Assembly: GCA_902780405.1 (NCBI GenBank)
Contig: CACZFI010000004.1
Location: 62,001-126,000, forward strand
Source of the DNA: an uncultured Lachnospiraceae bacterium
GTDB taxonomy: Bacteria > Bacillota > Clostridia > Lachnospirales > Lachnospiraceae
DNA: 64,000 nt
Direction of reading: 5' to 3'
Below, in pieces: positions 52,913 to 61,791 of the stretch (its first letter is position 1; every line of letters begins with the position of its first letter). The notes under the pieces are model-generated. The model was not told the origin of the DNA. It saw nothing but the letters and a program-made list of their open reading frames with translations, and made no database searches. Both the position numbers and the translations under genes were made by a program.

Positions 52913-54112
52913 TCATTTTTCTTCTATGATTACGTCGTCCAAAACATAGTGGAACGTGGGTGCGGAAGAATCCTGATTCTCAACGTAACCCTCGGACAGA
53001 TCGTAGACATCTTCGCGGTCCATGGGATTGGTTCCCGTGTAATCGCCCTCGAACACTTTTATGGATCCTTTGATGAATTCTGCTTCCAGCTCTTCGATCC
53101 TCTCCTCGGTTCCCTCGGTTGCGATCAGGGTATTGAGTTCCACCATCTGTACCCAGTCCTTGTCAAAACCGGCTCCCGCATCGTGACCGTGGATGGTGGC
53201 ATCCACGCGGGATTCGATCTTGTAACCGTTGATGCATGCATCCACCGCCGTCTTCATGTAGGGTGTCCAATTGATCTTGGTGCTGATCAGGGATGTCTTC
53301 GGCGCCACATCCATCATACTCTGGTTGTAACCGACATGAAAAACGATCTGACTGCCGGAGCGTGCCTCACAGGCCGCAGCAGGTCCTGTCGTATCCGAAT
53401 GCTGCGATATCAGTACGCAACCCTCATCAAGAAGCTTCTCCGTGCACTCCTTCTCCTTGGAGTAACTCTCCCAGGTGTTGGTGTATCGCACATACATCAC
53501 AGCATCGGGGCACTCGGAACGAACCCCCAGGAAGAACGCCGTATAGCCGGAGATCACTTCCGCATAAGGAAATGCAGCCACATAGCCGATCTTGATATCT
53601 CCGGGCTTTAAGACGCCTTCTTTGATCAGCTCGGACAGCTTCATACCGGCCGCAACGCCGGCAATGTATCTACCCTCATAGATGTGACCCATAAAGGTAT
53701 GATAATTATCAAGCACGGGATCGTCATTGGCATTCGCGCAGGTTGCCTGACAAAACTCGATATCCGGATACTCCGCGGCAAGCTTTTTCGCCGCCTCTCC
53801 GTATCCGTAACTGGTTGTAAAGATCAGATTGCAGTCTTCCCTGCAGAGCTCGCGGAGTACCGATTCTGCATTCTCGTCGGAAATACATGTCTTTTCGACG
53901 AATTGAACCTTGGCACCGTATTCCGCCTCGATCTGTCTTTTGGATTTTACAAAGTTGGCCGTATAGGGTGCGCTCTCGTCTCCGTCGTAGATGATGCCGA
54001 CCTTGATGCTTCTCTCCTTCGGTACCTTGCGCTCATAAAGCTCATATCCGGCATATGTCACAAGGATCATCACAATGGACGCCAGGATGCTTACGATGTT
54101 GATCTTTTTCAT
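52913..54112 (-). CDS. BMP-family (PnrA-like) binding protein with membrane anchor
   Basis: 399 residues. An N-terminal TM helix (about 5-24) without lipobox is followed by a BMP domain (VGIIYDGDESAPYT, IFTTSYGYGEAA, VAAFPYAEVISGY, ISQHSDTTGPAAACE, HVGYNQSM). Such domains bind nucleosides in PnrA-type ABC importers, but no ABC genes are near. The ATG overlaps the HD-GYP receptor stop by 4 bp, so it may act as a ligand sensor for that receptor (inference). Confidence 0.88.
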   Translation of the reverse strand: MKKINIVSILASIVMILVTYAGYELYERKVPKERSIKVGIIYDGDESAPYTANFVKSKRQIEAEYGAKVQFVEKTCISDENAESVLRELCREDCNLIFTTSYGYGEAAKKLAAEYPDIEFCQATCANANDDPVLDNYHTFMGHIYEGRYIAGVAAGMKLSELIKEGVLKPGDIKIGYVAAFPYAEVISGYTAFFLGVRSECPDAVMYVRYTNTWESYSKEKECTEKLLDEGCVLISQHSDTTGPAAACEARSGSQIVFHVGYNQSMMDVAPKTSLISTKINWTPYMKTAVDACINGYKIESRVDATIHGHDAGAGFDKDWVQMVELNTLIATEGTEERIEELEAEFIKGSIKVFEGDYTGTNPMDREDVYDLSEGYVENQDSSAPTFHYVLDDVIIEEK

Positions 54113-57100
54113 TGTGCATCCTCCTTTGTTCCTCGGATCTTGTCCATATCAAATGTGATCTTGCCCTCGTGTACCAGGCGGATCATAATATCCGCAATAT
54201 CGGGATCAAACTGCGATCCCTTACAGCGCTCGATTTCCTCGAGCACCCATGAAATGTCCAGTTTCTTTCGGTAGACACGGTTCTGTGTCATGGCGTCAAA
54301 TGCATCCGCTACACCGATGATCCTGCCGTAGATTGGAATCTCTTCCCCTGCAAGACCGCTCGGATACCCCTTGCCGTCATAGCGCTCATGGTGATACTTC
54401 GCACCCTCGACCACGTGGTCGATCATGGTGAAGTCCTTTAAGATCTCCGCACCTCTCGTTACGTGCGTCTTCATGATCGCGTACTCTTCATCGGTCAGCT
54501 TCGCAGGCTTGTTTAAGATACTGTCCGGAATACCGATCTTGCCGATATCGTGAAGCAGTGCCGCATTGCGCAGGTTCTCGCACTCTTCCTCCGTAAAGCC
54601 GAGCTCTCTTGCGAGCATCACGGAGTATTCGGATACACGCTGGGAATGCTGACTGGTATTCTCGTCCTTGGCATCGACGGTTCGCGCGATCGCCATAATG
54701 GTCTGCTTACCCATCGTGATCTGACGCTCGAGTTCGCGTTTCTGGTGTTCCGTAATCCGCTGCGCAATATACCAGGAGATCCACGCTACGGCCAATGCGC
54801 CCACGATCAGCAGATAGATATGAAAGACGCCCGTATCATGGAAATTATGTTCACGTACGATGGTGTAGTGGCTCTGCTCCACTACGGTGTCGTTCTCGTC
54901 TAAGACGGAGAGTTCAAAGATGTACTCACCCGGCTGGAGATTGGAATACGCAACAGATGAGAGTTGGCTGGACGAGCAGATCACCGGATTCGCATCATAT
55001 CCGATCAGCTGATAGCTGACGAGCGGATCCTCGACGGAGTAGTTGATCACCTCCGGCATGATCTCCACACGTGTCACGTCGCGGGGTACGGAAAATGTAA
55101 CGCCACGCTCCACCTCATGCTCCACGCCGTCCAGATTGATCCCGGCCAGTCTCATACGGTAAGAATTGTTAAGCTTTAAGTAGTCCTTGGTATCAACGGT
55201 GTATACGCCGGTATCACAGGACAGATACAACTTGCCGTCCGCCGCCATATAGTTCCAGGAATTGGCCGTAATGGCAGAGGTAAGACCTCTTGAGGAATCC
55301 AGCAGCTCGTAGTCGATGTTTTCTTCTCCGGAAAGAAGCTCCTCCTCGTCTACCACATAGATGCCCGCAGACGAAAGAACAAAAAGTTCTCCGGCGGGTC
55401 CGTTCCATAGATCATAGTTGTTGTAGTACGGGAAGTTCTCAAGGATCCGTACTTCGTAGTTGTTGTCCATAAAGCACAGACCGTTGCTGGTTACGATATA
55501 CCAGCCCTTTCCGGCGTTGCTTTCCACGATTCGAAGGATGACGTCGGAGCTTAATCCGTCCGCAGTGGTGATCTTACGCTCCGTCACCGTTCCGTTCACC
55601 AGGGCGATGCCGTCGCCGTCGGAGCCTGCCAGGAGCTTGCCGTCGGATGTGGGCACGACCGTGAGAATCATGGAATTGCAGAAATCCTCGCCAAGCGGGA
55701 TGGTGTGTGTGAGTTTTTTGTTTCTGAAGAATGCAAGTCCGGTGTCGCCCGCTGCTACAACCGTCCCCGGTGCGATTTCCTTTGTAAAACGTACCCAGTC
55801 GCAGTAGTCATTCTCCTCTGAGGAAAAATTCGTCATCGTACCGTCGGGGTTCACCAGATAGAGTCCCTTGCCGTAAGTGGACACCCACAGATTACCGTCG
55901 GAATCCCTGTCCACGCAGCGCACACGTGCGCCTGCAAGCGCGTCCGTGAGGCGGTTCTCGATCTGACGCTTCTGTCCGACATTGATCTCATAAAGACCGT
56001 CATCGGCACCTACGATCAGGCAACCGTTCCAATAGGTGTTACTGTTTACGATATGAGGCTCGATGCCGTTGGCACCGAAGATATCATCGAAAGATGTCTC
56101 GGACAGACGCAGCAGGCCGAGTCTGGAGGATGAGAACCAGAAGTTGCCCTGATAGTCTACCGTCATGTGATAGATGGAGTTTTCGAATTGATTCAGTCGA
56201 AGTTTGGAGTAGCTTCCTCCCTTTTGCAGGCAACCGACACCCGTATCGGAGCAGGCGAAAAGATGTCCCTCCTCCGTAAAATAAAGGCTGTTGATGGAGC
56301 GAAGTCCTTCAAAGGTGTAACGCGCCATCTTCTTTATGCCGTCCTCTACAAGTTCATACTCATAGACACCGTCTTCCTTGGTACCCACATAGAGATGTCC
56401 GTTCGGTCCGAAGGCACAGCAGTTATAAGTCTCCTTATCCTGGCACATGATCTGTCTTACGACTTCGTTGTCTCTCATCAAAAACAGCGTACCGGAAGCC
56501 GTGACAGCCGCCACATGTCCCGCATCGTCCGCTGCCAGACTGTGTGCATACACGACCTCGGGGATCTGCTTCACCATGGTGAGGCCACCGTCGATATTAA
56601 GGATCTGAAGTGCACCCGATGTGCCGACATAATAGTTTCCGTCTGCGGAACGTACAATGCTTCGGATGGAATTGGACGGAAGTCCGTCATCCATGTCAAG
56701 GACGTTGGATATGTTTTCGTTGATGGCCATGGACAGACCGTTATCGTTCGTACCGATCCAGAGGCGTCCTTCCTCATCCACATAGAGGCAGTTGACGTTC
56801 TTGACGGAATCAAATTCCCGCATCCACTGAAACTCACGGCCGTTGTAACGATAGAGTCCGGCGTAGGTTCCGATCCAGAGCACACCGTCGTTGGTATCTA
56901 CGATGTCATTGGCGGTACCGCAGGGAAGCCCGTTGTCACTGCTGTAGATGGTCTGTATGTAGGAATAGAAATCGATATTCTTGTCGTCCTCGTCTTTCGC
57001 CTTTGCCTCCGCCTTGGTCGTAGGAATCAGGAGAAGTGCAACCAGCAAAAGGGAAATCGCGTGTTTGGCGTGATGGACGATGAATCTTCTGAAGCGGATG

Positions 57101-57636
57101 CACAGGAATAAAGCCGTGAGGGTCAGGGCCTTATCCAGAAAATCCAGATAAAACTCACCCATAACGTAAGACAGGTATCGATTGATATTGTGCTCGATCA
57201 TATAATCGATCACGCCGTCCCCCCAGACATTGCCCGTGCGTCCGTGTGAAAGCCAGATGTTTAACGGCGTCGAGATCACCACGGAAAGGATTGTCACCAA
57301 ACCACTGACCGTCATGGTATCAAAATATCGCTCCATGCGGCTTTTTCTTGCAGCAAGGCCGACACAGATACCGATCAGCATATTCACGATTCCGTAAAAC
57401 TGGGATGTTCCCGTGATAATTCCGTATAGGAAATTGGTGGAAAAGCCGACTGCCGCGCCCGGAATCGGTCCTAAGATGTATGCAGCAAACACAGTGCCGA
57501 AGGCGTCGAGCCACAAAGGGATCTCGTGCGTACTGACGATCATTTTGCCAAGCAGATTGGCGGAAATGCATAGGATGACGGTGAGCGCCACCTCAACAAC
57601 GGAAAACTTTTTTTGATTCTGATGATCTTGCGTCAT
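54109..57636 (-). CDS. Membrane receptor: ECF-S-like domain, beta-propeller, Y_Y_Y and HD-GYP phosphodiesterase
   Basis: 1175 residues. N-terminal region (about 10-200) with five to six TM helices reminiscent of ECF transporter S components; then a large extracytoplasmic two-component-regulator propeller (about 235-830; repeats such as DGVLWIGTYAGLYRY and GRLWIGTNDNGLSM), a Y_Y_Y-like segment (about 860-930), a TM helix (about 945-965) and a cytoplasmic HD-GYP domain with HDIGKIGIP, HHERYDGKGYPSGL and GRIIGVADAFDAMT. All known metal and GYP residues are kept, so it should hydrolyse c-di-GMP. ATG at 57636 with GGAGG upstream; the extra N-terminal ORF residues are rejected. Overlaps the BMP gene by 4 bp. 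Confidence 0.92.
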   Translation of the reverse strand: MTQDHQNQKKFSVVEVALTVILCISANLLGKMIVSTHEIPLWLDAFGTVFAAYILGPIPGAAVGFSTNFLYGIITGTSQFYGIVNMLIGICVGLAARKSRMERYFDTMTVSGLVTILSVVISTPLNIWLSHGRTGNVWGDGVIDYMIEHNINRYLSYVMGEFYLDFLDKALTLTALFLCIRFRRFIVHHAKHAISLLLVALLLIPTTKAEAKAKDEDDKNIDFYSYIQTIYSSDNGLPCGTANDIVDTNDGVLWIGTYAGLYRYNGREFQWMREFDSVKNVNCLYVDEEGRLWIGTNDNGLSMAINENISNVLDMDDGLPSNSIRSIVRSADGNYYVGTSGALQILNIDGGLTMVKQIPEVVYAHSLAADDAGHVAAVTASGTLFLMRDNEVVRQIMCQDKETYNCCAFGPNGHLYVGTKEDGVYEYELVEDGIKKMARYTFEGLRSINSLYFTEEGHLFACSDTGVGCLQKGGSYSKLRLNQFENSIYHMTVDYQGNFWFSSSRLGLLRLSETSFDDIFGANGIEPHIVNSNTYWNGCLIVGADDGLYEINVGQKRQIENRLTDALAGARVRCVDRDSDGNLWVSTYGKGLYLVNPDGTMTNFSSEENDYCDWVRFTKEIAPGTVVAAGDTGLAFFRNKKLTHTIPLGEDFCNSMILTVVPTSDGKLLAGSDGDGIALVNGTVTERKITTADGLSSDVILRIVESNAGKGWYIVTSNGLCFMDNNYEVRILENFPYYNNYDLWNGPAGELFVLSSAGIYVVDEEELLSGEENIDYELLDSSRGLTSAITANSWNYMAADGKLYLSCDTGVYTVDTKDYLKLNNSYRMRLAGINLDGVEHEVERGVTFSVPRDVTRVEIMPEVINYSVEDPLVSYQLIGYDANPVICSSSQLSSVAYSNLQPGEYIFELSVLDENDTVVEQSHYTIVREHNFHDTGVFHIYLLIVGALAVAWISWYIAQRITEHQKRELERQITMGKQTIMAIARTVDAKDENTSQHSQRVSEYSVMLARELGFTEEECENLRNAALLHDIGKIGIPDSILNKPAKLTDEEYAIMKTHVTRGAEILKDFTMIDHVVEGAKYHHERYDGKGYPSGLAGEEIPIYGRIIGVADAFDAMTQNRVYRKKLDISWVLEEIERCKGSQFDPDIADIMIRLVHEGKITFDMDKIRGTKEDAQ

Positions 57637-57671
57637 TCTTACACGAACCTCCCCAAAACAAAACACCTTTA

Positions 57672-57700
57672 ATGATACCGCAAAAGTGTGCTCTTTGCAA
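57672..57700 (-). promoter_or_regulatory. Promoter of the HD-GYP receptor operon
   Basis: Minus strand -35 TTGCAA, 17 bases, -10 TATCAT, 35 bases before the ATG at 57636. Confidence 0.55.
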
Positions 57701-57706
57701 TGAAAA

Positions 57707-57727
57707 AAACCGCCCACAGGGCGGTTT
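57707..57727 (-). terminator. Rho-independent terminator after the CorC-like gene
   Basis: Nine-bp stem AAACCGCCC/GGGCGGTTT with a 3-base loop and a minus-strand T-run (TTTTTCA), 2 bases after the stop codon. Confidence 0.9.
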
Positions 57728-57729
57728 TG

Positions 57730-58995
57730 CTATTCCTCGTCGGCCGTTTCTTCCTCTTGCGGAAGCATGGTCAGAACCACGCGTTCGATTCTGTTTTTTT
57801 CCACGCTCTTTACCAGAAAATGCAGCTTGCCGTTATCAGTTTCCTCGCCCTCGGAGGGGAGTTTATCCATAAGCTCGATCACATACCCGGCCAGGGAATC
57901 ATAGTGATCGGAACTAAGGTCAAGGGAAAGCGCATCATTTAAATCATCCAGTTTGATGGATGCATCGATGTCGTAGGTGTCATCGTCCATGCGCACGATG
58001 AATTTTTCCTCATCTTCGTCATACTCGTCTCTGATCTCGCCGACAATCTCTTCGATCAGATCCTCCATGGTGATGATGCCGGAGGTTACGCCGTACTCAT
58101 CGAGAACAACCGCCATGGATACGGAAGAAAGCTTCATATCCGCAAAGATCTGCGCCGTCCTCTGGTACTCATAGACAAAGAGCGGCTTTCTTAAAATCTT
58201 TCGCAGGTCAAACTCCTCGGGATTTCCCGTCTCTCTCCAGAAGAAGAGATCCTTCAGGTAGAGGATACCGATGATGTTGTCCTTGGTGTCCTCGTAGATG
58301 GGAATTCTGGAAAATGTCTCCTCGATCAGAAGTTTCGCTATGGTGTCATAATCGGAATTCACATCCGCGCTGACAATATCCGCACGGGGGATCATGATGT
58401 CCTTGGAAAGTGCGTCTCCGAAGTCCACCACATTTGAGATCATAAACTTCTCTTCCGGCTCGATCACGCCTTCCTCATGGCTGACATTGACCATGGTCAA
58501 AAGTTCCGACTCCGTCACGGTTTCTTCCTTCTCCTTGTGAAGTCCGAAGATCAAAAAGATCAATCCCGTGAATCTGTCCAATATCCATACGAGCGGTGTA
58601 AGGATCACCATCAGCCACGAGATCGGATACACCGCAACCATGGCGAACCGGACGCTGTAGATGGTGGCCAGGGTCTTCGGCGAGATTTCCCCGAAGATCA
58701 GCACGAGGAGGGTCAGGATACCGGTCGCATATCCGAGGTACCTGCTTCCGAAGCGCTCCGTACAAAAGGTTGTAACCAGTGCGGAAGCCGTCAGATTAAC
58801 GATGTTGTTGCCCACAAGGATGGTGGACAAAAGCTTGCTCTTGTTCTCGGAAAGCTTCAGCACCTTTTTGGCGCCGCGACTTCCCTCATCCGCCAGCGCA
58901 CGCAGCTTGATCGGGCTTACCACCGTAAGCGCCGTCTCTGACGATGAAAAGAAAGCCGAGAGCAAAAGCAAAATGATAATTGCAATGATCTGCAC
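57730..58995 (-). CDS. CNNM/CorC (HlyC) family transporter or regulator
   Basis: 421 residues. DUF21/CNNM membrane domain with three to four TM helices (SAFFSSSETALT), two CBS domains (SRIPIYEDTKDNIIGILYLKDL; MAVVLDEYGVTSGIITMEDLIEEIVGEI) and a C-terminal CorC_HlyC domain. Linked to Mg2+ or Co2+ efflux in the family. GTG start sharing one base with the DUF1836 stop (TAGTG), with GGAG at good spacing. Confidence 0.93.
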   Translation of the reverse strand: MQIIAIIILLLLSAFFSSSETALTVVSPIKLRALADEGSRGAKKVLKLSENKSKLLSTILVGNNIVNLTASALVTTFCTERFGSRYLGYATGILTLLVLIFGEISPKTLATIYSVRFAMVAVYPISWLMVILTPLVWILDRFTGLIFLIFGLHKEKEETVTESELLTMVNVSHEEGVIEPEEKFMISNVVDFGDALSKDIMIPRADIVSADVNSDYDTIAKLLIEETFSRIPIYEDTKDNIIGILYLKDLFFWRETGNPEEFDLRKILRKPLFVYEYQRTAQIFADMKLSSVSMAVVLDEYGVTSGIITMEDLIEEIVGEIRDEYDEDEEKFIVRMDDDTYDIDASIKLDDLNDALSLDLSSDHYDSLAGYVIELMDKLPSEGEETDNGKLHFLVKSVEKNRIERVVLTMLPQEEETADEE

Positions 58996-59591
58996 TACGG
59001 TTTCTCCTCTTTCTCCTTCTGCATATCATCGATGATATGCTCCATCATCTTCTTCTTGATAAAGATGTCATATCCCATCAGACAAAGGAAGACAAAGTTA
59101 TGCAGGTACTCGTCGTCCTTGTCGCCGGTGTTTCTCTTTGAAAGCTCCAACGTCTTTAAGATGCTGTTCTGAGACTCAAAGTACTGACGTTTCTCGAGGT
59201 CGTACAGGGTCTCGTATACCTTCATCAGGGTATCGTCATCCTCCCTGCCCTGGTAATAGTCTCTGACCAGCGGATCGACCAGCGCCTGAATATCACTGAT
59301 CGACAGCACGCTCTTCATATAGTAGACCAGCAGCAAAAGAATGATATGATCACGGTTATAGCGTTTCTTCTCGGGCGGAGGAAGCAGACCGTTCTTGGTA
59401 TAGTTGTTCACCATGGTCTTGGTCAGCGTCTTCTCATCATCCGTTCTCTTGTAACTGGCAAGATAGCGATCCAAAAGTTGTATGACCTGCTCGATATAGA
59501 GGTCAATGTTCGGCACCTCCGACGGCTGCAGATAACCTCTTCTGATCAGATCTCTGATCTGTTTTTTCAGTTCTTCTTTTTCGATCTTCAT
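58995..59591 (-). CDS. DUF1836 protein
   Basis: 198 residues. N-terminal MerR-like winged-helix segment is suggested by DLIRRGYLQPSEVPNID and TKTMVNNYTKNGLLPPPEKKRYNRDHI, the DUF1836 core common in Firmicutes. Probably a DNA-binding regulator. ATG at 59591 with AGGAG upstream. It may regulate the coupled CorC gene (position only). Confidence 0.85.
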   Translation of the reverse strand: MKIEKEELKKQIRDLIRRGYLQPSEVPNIDLYIEQVIQLLDRYLASYKRTDDEKTLTKTMVNNYTKNGLLPPPEKKRYNRDHIILLLLVYYMKSVLSISDIQALVDPLVRDYYQGREDDDTLMKVYETLYDLEKRQYFESQNSILKTLELSKRNTGDKDDEYLHNFVFLCLMGYDIFIKKKMMEHIIDDMQKEKEEKP

Positions 59592-59613
59592 ACGTCTGCT
59601 CCTTTTGAAATGC

Positions 59614-59642
59614 AGTATACAGTATTGAAAACCACTTGTAAA
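59614..59642 (-). promoter_or_regulatory. Promoter of the DUF1836-CorC unit
   Basis: Minus strand -35 TTTACA, 17 bases, -10 TATACT, about 22 bases before the ATG at 59591. Confidence 0.55.
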
Positions 59643-59657
59643 GGTTGCTTGGGCCAC

Positions 59658-59687
59658 TTGCATTTGTCCTCCGGTTCATGGTATGGT
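59658..59687 (+). promoter_or_regulatory. Possible promoter of the phosphoglycerate-mutase-like gene
   Basis: Plus strand -35 TTGCAT, 18 bases, -10 TATGGT, 30 bases before the ATG at 59718. Confidence 0.4.
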
Positions 59688-59717
59688 GTAGCAACCAAAA
59701 GAATCAAGGAGCCGAAT

Positions 59718-60269
59718 ATGCTTTATATCATACGTCACGGTCAGACCGACTGGAATATCATACATAAGCTGCAGGGACGAAGCGACATCCCCCTAAATGA
59801 AAATGGCCGCCGTATGGCGGAGGAAGCAGCAAGAGAATATGCAAATGTACACTTTGACATCTGCTTTTGCTCCCCTTTGATCCGTGCTGTAGAGACCGCA
59901 GAGATCCTGCTTCGCGGAAGGGACGTTCCCATCATCAAAGACGACCGTCTGATGGAGATGTGTTTCGGCGATTTTGAGGGCACGGAGGAGATCTTTCAGA
60001 TTCCCGACTGTCCGATCAAGCCGCTCTTCTTAGAACCCGAAAGCTATACGGAAAGTGTCGGCGGCGCAGAGACCTTCGAGGAACTCTTTGCACGCACCGG
60101 AGCATTCTTAAAAGAAAAGGTCGATCCTTTGCTTGCCGAGGGACGCGACGTCCTGATCGTCGGCCACGGCGCCATGAACTCAAGCATCGTCTGTCAAATC
60201 CGCAACCTTCCCATCAGAGACTTCTGGAAAGAGGGCATTGAAAACTGCAAATTAAAAAAACTAAAGTGA
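59718..60269 (+). CDS. Histidine phosphatase / phosphoglycerate mutase-like enzyme
   Basis: 183 residues. Catalytic RHG in MLYIIRHGQTDWN, Arg in CSPLIRAVETA, acid Glu in EMCFGDFEG and second His in IVGHGAMN. The histidine-phosphatase superfamily (GpmB/PhoE-like). AAGGAG six bases before the ATG. The longer frame upstream (from 59346) is not coding. Substrate unknown. Confidence 0.93.
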   Translation: MLYIIRHGQTDWNIIHKLQGRSDIPLNENGRRMAEEAAREYANVHFDICFCSPLIRAVETAEILLRGRDVPIIKDDRLMEMCFGDFEGTEEIFQIPDCPIKPLFLEPESYTESVGGAETFEELFARTGAFLKEKVDPLLAEGRDVLIVGHGAMNSSIVCQIRNLPIRDFWKEGIENCKLKKLK

Positions 60270-60288
60270 CAGGCAAGCCTGTCACTTT
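60263..60288. terminator. Bidirectional terminator between convergent genes
   Basis: Twelve-bp stem AAAGTGACAGGC/GCCTGTCACTTT with a 2-base loop, T-rich on the plus side and an 8-T run on the minus side. The stop codon of the upstream gene lies in the stem. Confidence 0.85.
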
Positions 60289-61682
60289 TCTTCTGTCACG
60301 ATATTCTTCATCCAGACATTCTTTTTCACCAGGATGTATCCCATCACACATTTGATCCAATCCAGCATCGCCACGATGGCGAATATCCAGATCACGTAGA
60401 TATCCGTGAAACGCGTGAGCAGGAAGGCCGCCGGTACCGAAACCACGAACATGAACACACTGTCGAAGAGGAAGGTGATGATGGTTCTTCCGCCCGACCG
60501 TATCGTAAAGTAGGCCGCATGAAGAAATGCATTGTGCGGCATGGCAACCGCCTGCACCATGATAAACTGTGTCGCATACATCTTCGCTTCGGAGGTCACC
60601 TTAAACGGAAGCGGCACAAAGGGTGAGCTTATAAACATCAAAGCTCCGACCACGACCGATGAAAGCACGGCAAATGCAATGATCTTGTTGTCTTCATCCT
60701 TCGCGCGCTTCATATCTCCCGCGCCGAGCAGCTGTCCCACGATGATCGCCACGGCATCACCCATGGCAATAAATACAATATTGAAGATGTTGTTGATCGT
60801 ATTGGCGATGCTCTGTCCTGCGAGAACATTGATTCCGCGCACGGAATAGCACTGTGTGAGCGTCGCGATACCGAGAGACCAGAGTGCCTCGTTGATCATA
60901 AGCGGCATACCGGTCAGGAAGAATTTCGCCACCAGATTCGCCGGAACCTTAAGCGACTTCCAAAGTCCCTTGACGAAGGGATAGATCTTCGTATGAAGAT
61001 GCGCCCAGACAAGTACGATCAGCATCTCGATATAACGTGAGAGCACGGTTGCGATCGCCGCACCCTGTACACCCAACTTCGGGAAGCCGAAGTGTCCGTA
61101 GATCAAAAGCCAGTTAAATATAAGGTTCACAAAGACCGCAACAACGCCGGCCTTCATCGGCGTCACGGTTTCACCGCACTCGCGCAGGGTGCCGTTATAG
61201 TTCATGGAGATCATGATCGCCGGAATGGACCAGCCGACAATCTTTAAGTAGGACAGACCGCTTTGAAGCGCAAGCACGGGATCCACGTCCTCACTCTCGC
61301 CCTTCAGATACAGGTTGATCAGATCGTGTCCGCAGAAGTAAAAGAGCAAGGCGGCTCCCACAGATAGCAAAAGCAGCAGCCAGAATTTGTATCGGAACGT
61401 ATGTCTGACACCTTCATCGTCCTTCACACCGCAGTACTGTGCCGTGAAGATACCGACGCCGGCTTCGGCACCGAAGCAGCACAAAAAGAATACAAAGAAG
61501 AGCTGATTCACGATCGCCACGCCGGACATGGCTTCCGTCCCGCACTGCCCCACCATGATATTATCAAGCAGGCTCACAAAATTCGTGATACCGTTCTGGA
61601 TCATAATGGGCACGGCGATCTTCATCAGATTCCTGTAGAACGCTCTGTCGCCTATGTATTTTTCCTTAAATCTTCGCATCAT
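60282..61682 (-). CDS. MATE-family efflux transporter
   Basis: 466 residues with twelve TM helices in two homologous halves. MATE signatures include SLLDNIMVGQCGTEAMSGVAI near the start and MPLMINEALWSLG in the second half. Exports drugs or metabolites using Na+ or H+. It begins ATGATG with no ribosome site and a predicted promoter just upstream, so the message may be nearly leaderless. Confidence 0.94.
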   Translation of the reverse strand: MMRRFKEKYIGDRAFYRNLMKIAVPIMIQNGITNFVSLLDNIMVGQCGTEAMSGVAIVNQLFFVFFLCCFGAEAGVGIFTAQYCGVKDDEGVRHTFRYKFWLLLLLSVGAALLFYFCGHDLINLYLKGESEDVDPVLALQSGLSYLKIVGWSIPAIMISMNYNGTLRECGETVTPMKAGVVAVFVNLIFNWLLIYGHFGFPKLGVQGAAIATVLSRYIEMLIVLVWAHLHTKIYPFVKGLWKSLKVPANLVAKFFLTGMPLMINEALWSLGIATLTQCYSVRGINVLAGQSIANTINNIFNIVFIAMGDAVAIIVGQLLGAGDMKRAKDEDNKIIAFAVLSSVVVGALMFISSPFVPLPFKVTSEAKMYATQFIMVQAVAMPHNAFLHAAYFTIRSGGRTIITFLFDSVFMFVVSVPAAFLLTRFTDIYVIWIFAIVAMLDWIKCVMGYILVKKNVWMKNIVTEEK

Positions 61683-61690
61683 AATAGGTT

Positions 61691-61719
61691 ATTATGTCAC
61701 TTTTTCCTTGCAAAATCAA
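61691..61719 (-). promoter_or_regulatory. Putative promoter of the MATE gene
   Basis: Minus strand -35 TTGATT, 17 bases, -10 CATAAT, ending 8 bases before the start codon at 61682. It overlaps the divergent SulP promoter. Confidence 0.5.
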
Positions 61720-61736
61720 CCAAAGGCGATTATAGT
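61708..61736 (+). promoter_or_regulatory. Putative promoter of the SulP transporter gene
   Basis: Plus strand -35 TTGCAA, 17 bases, -10 TATAGT, 55 bases before the ATG at 61792. Confidence 0.6.
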
Positions 61737-61791
61737 ATTGTGCCGTAGCGTGTATTTTTCACGGAATAAAATAAAAAGGAACGATTCAGAC

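Noticed and set aside
59346..59717. 124-residue N-terminal extension of the phosphoglycerate-mutase-like protein
   Set aside because: It is antisense to DUF1836 and the catalytic RHG motif follows directly after the ATG at 59718, which has a good ribosome site.
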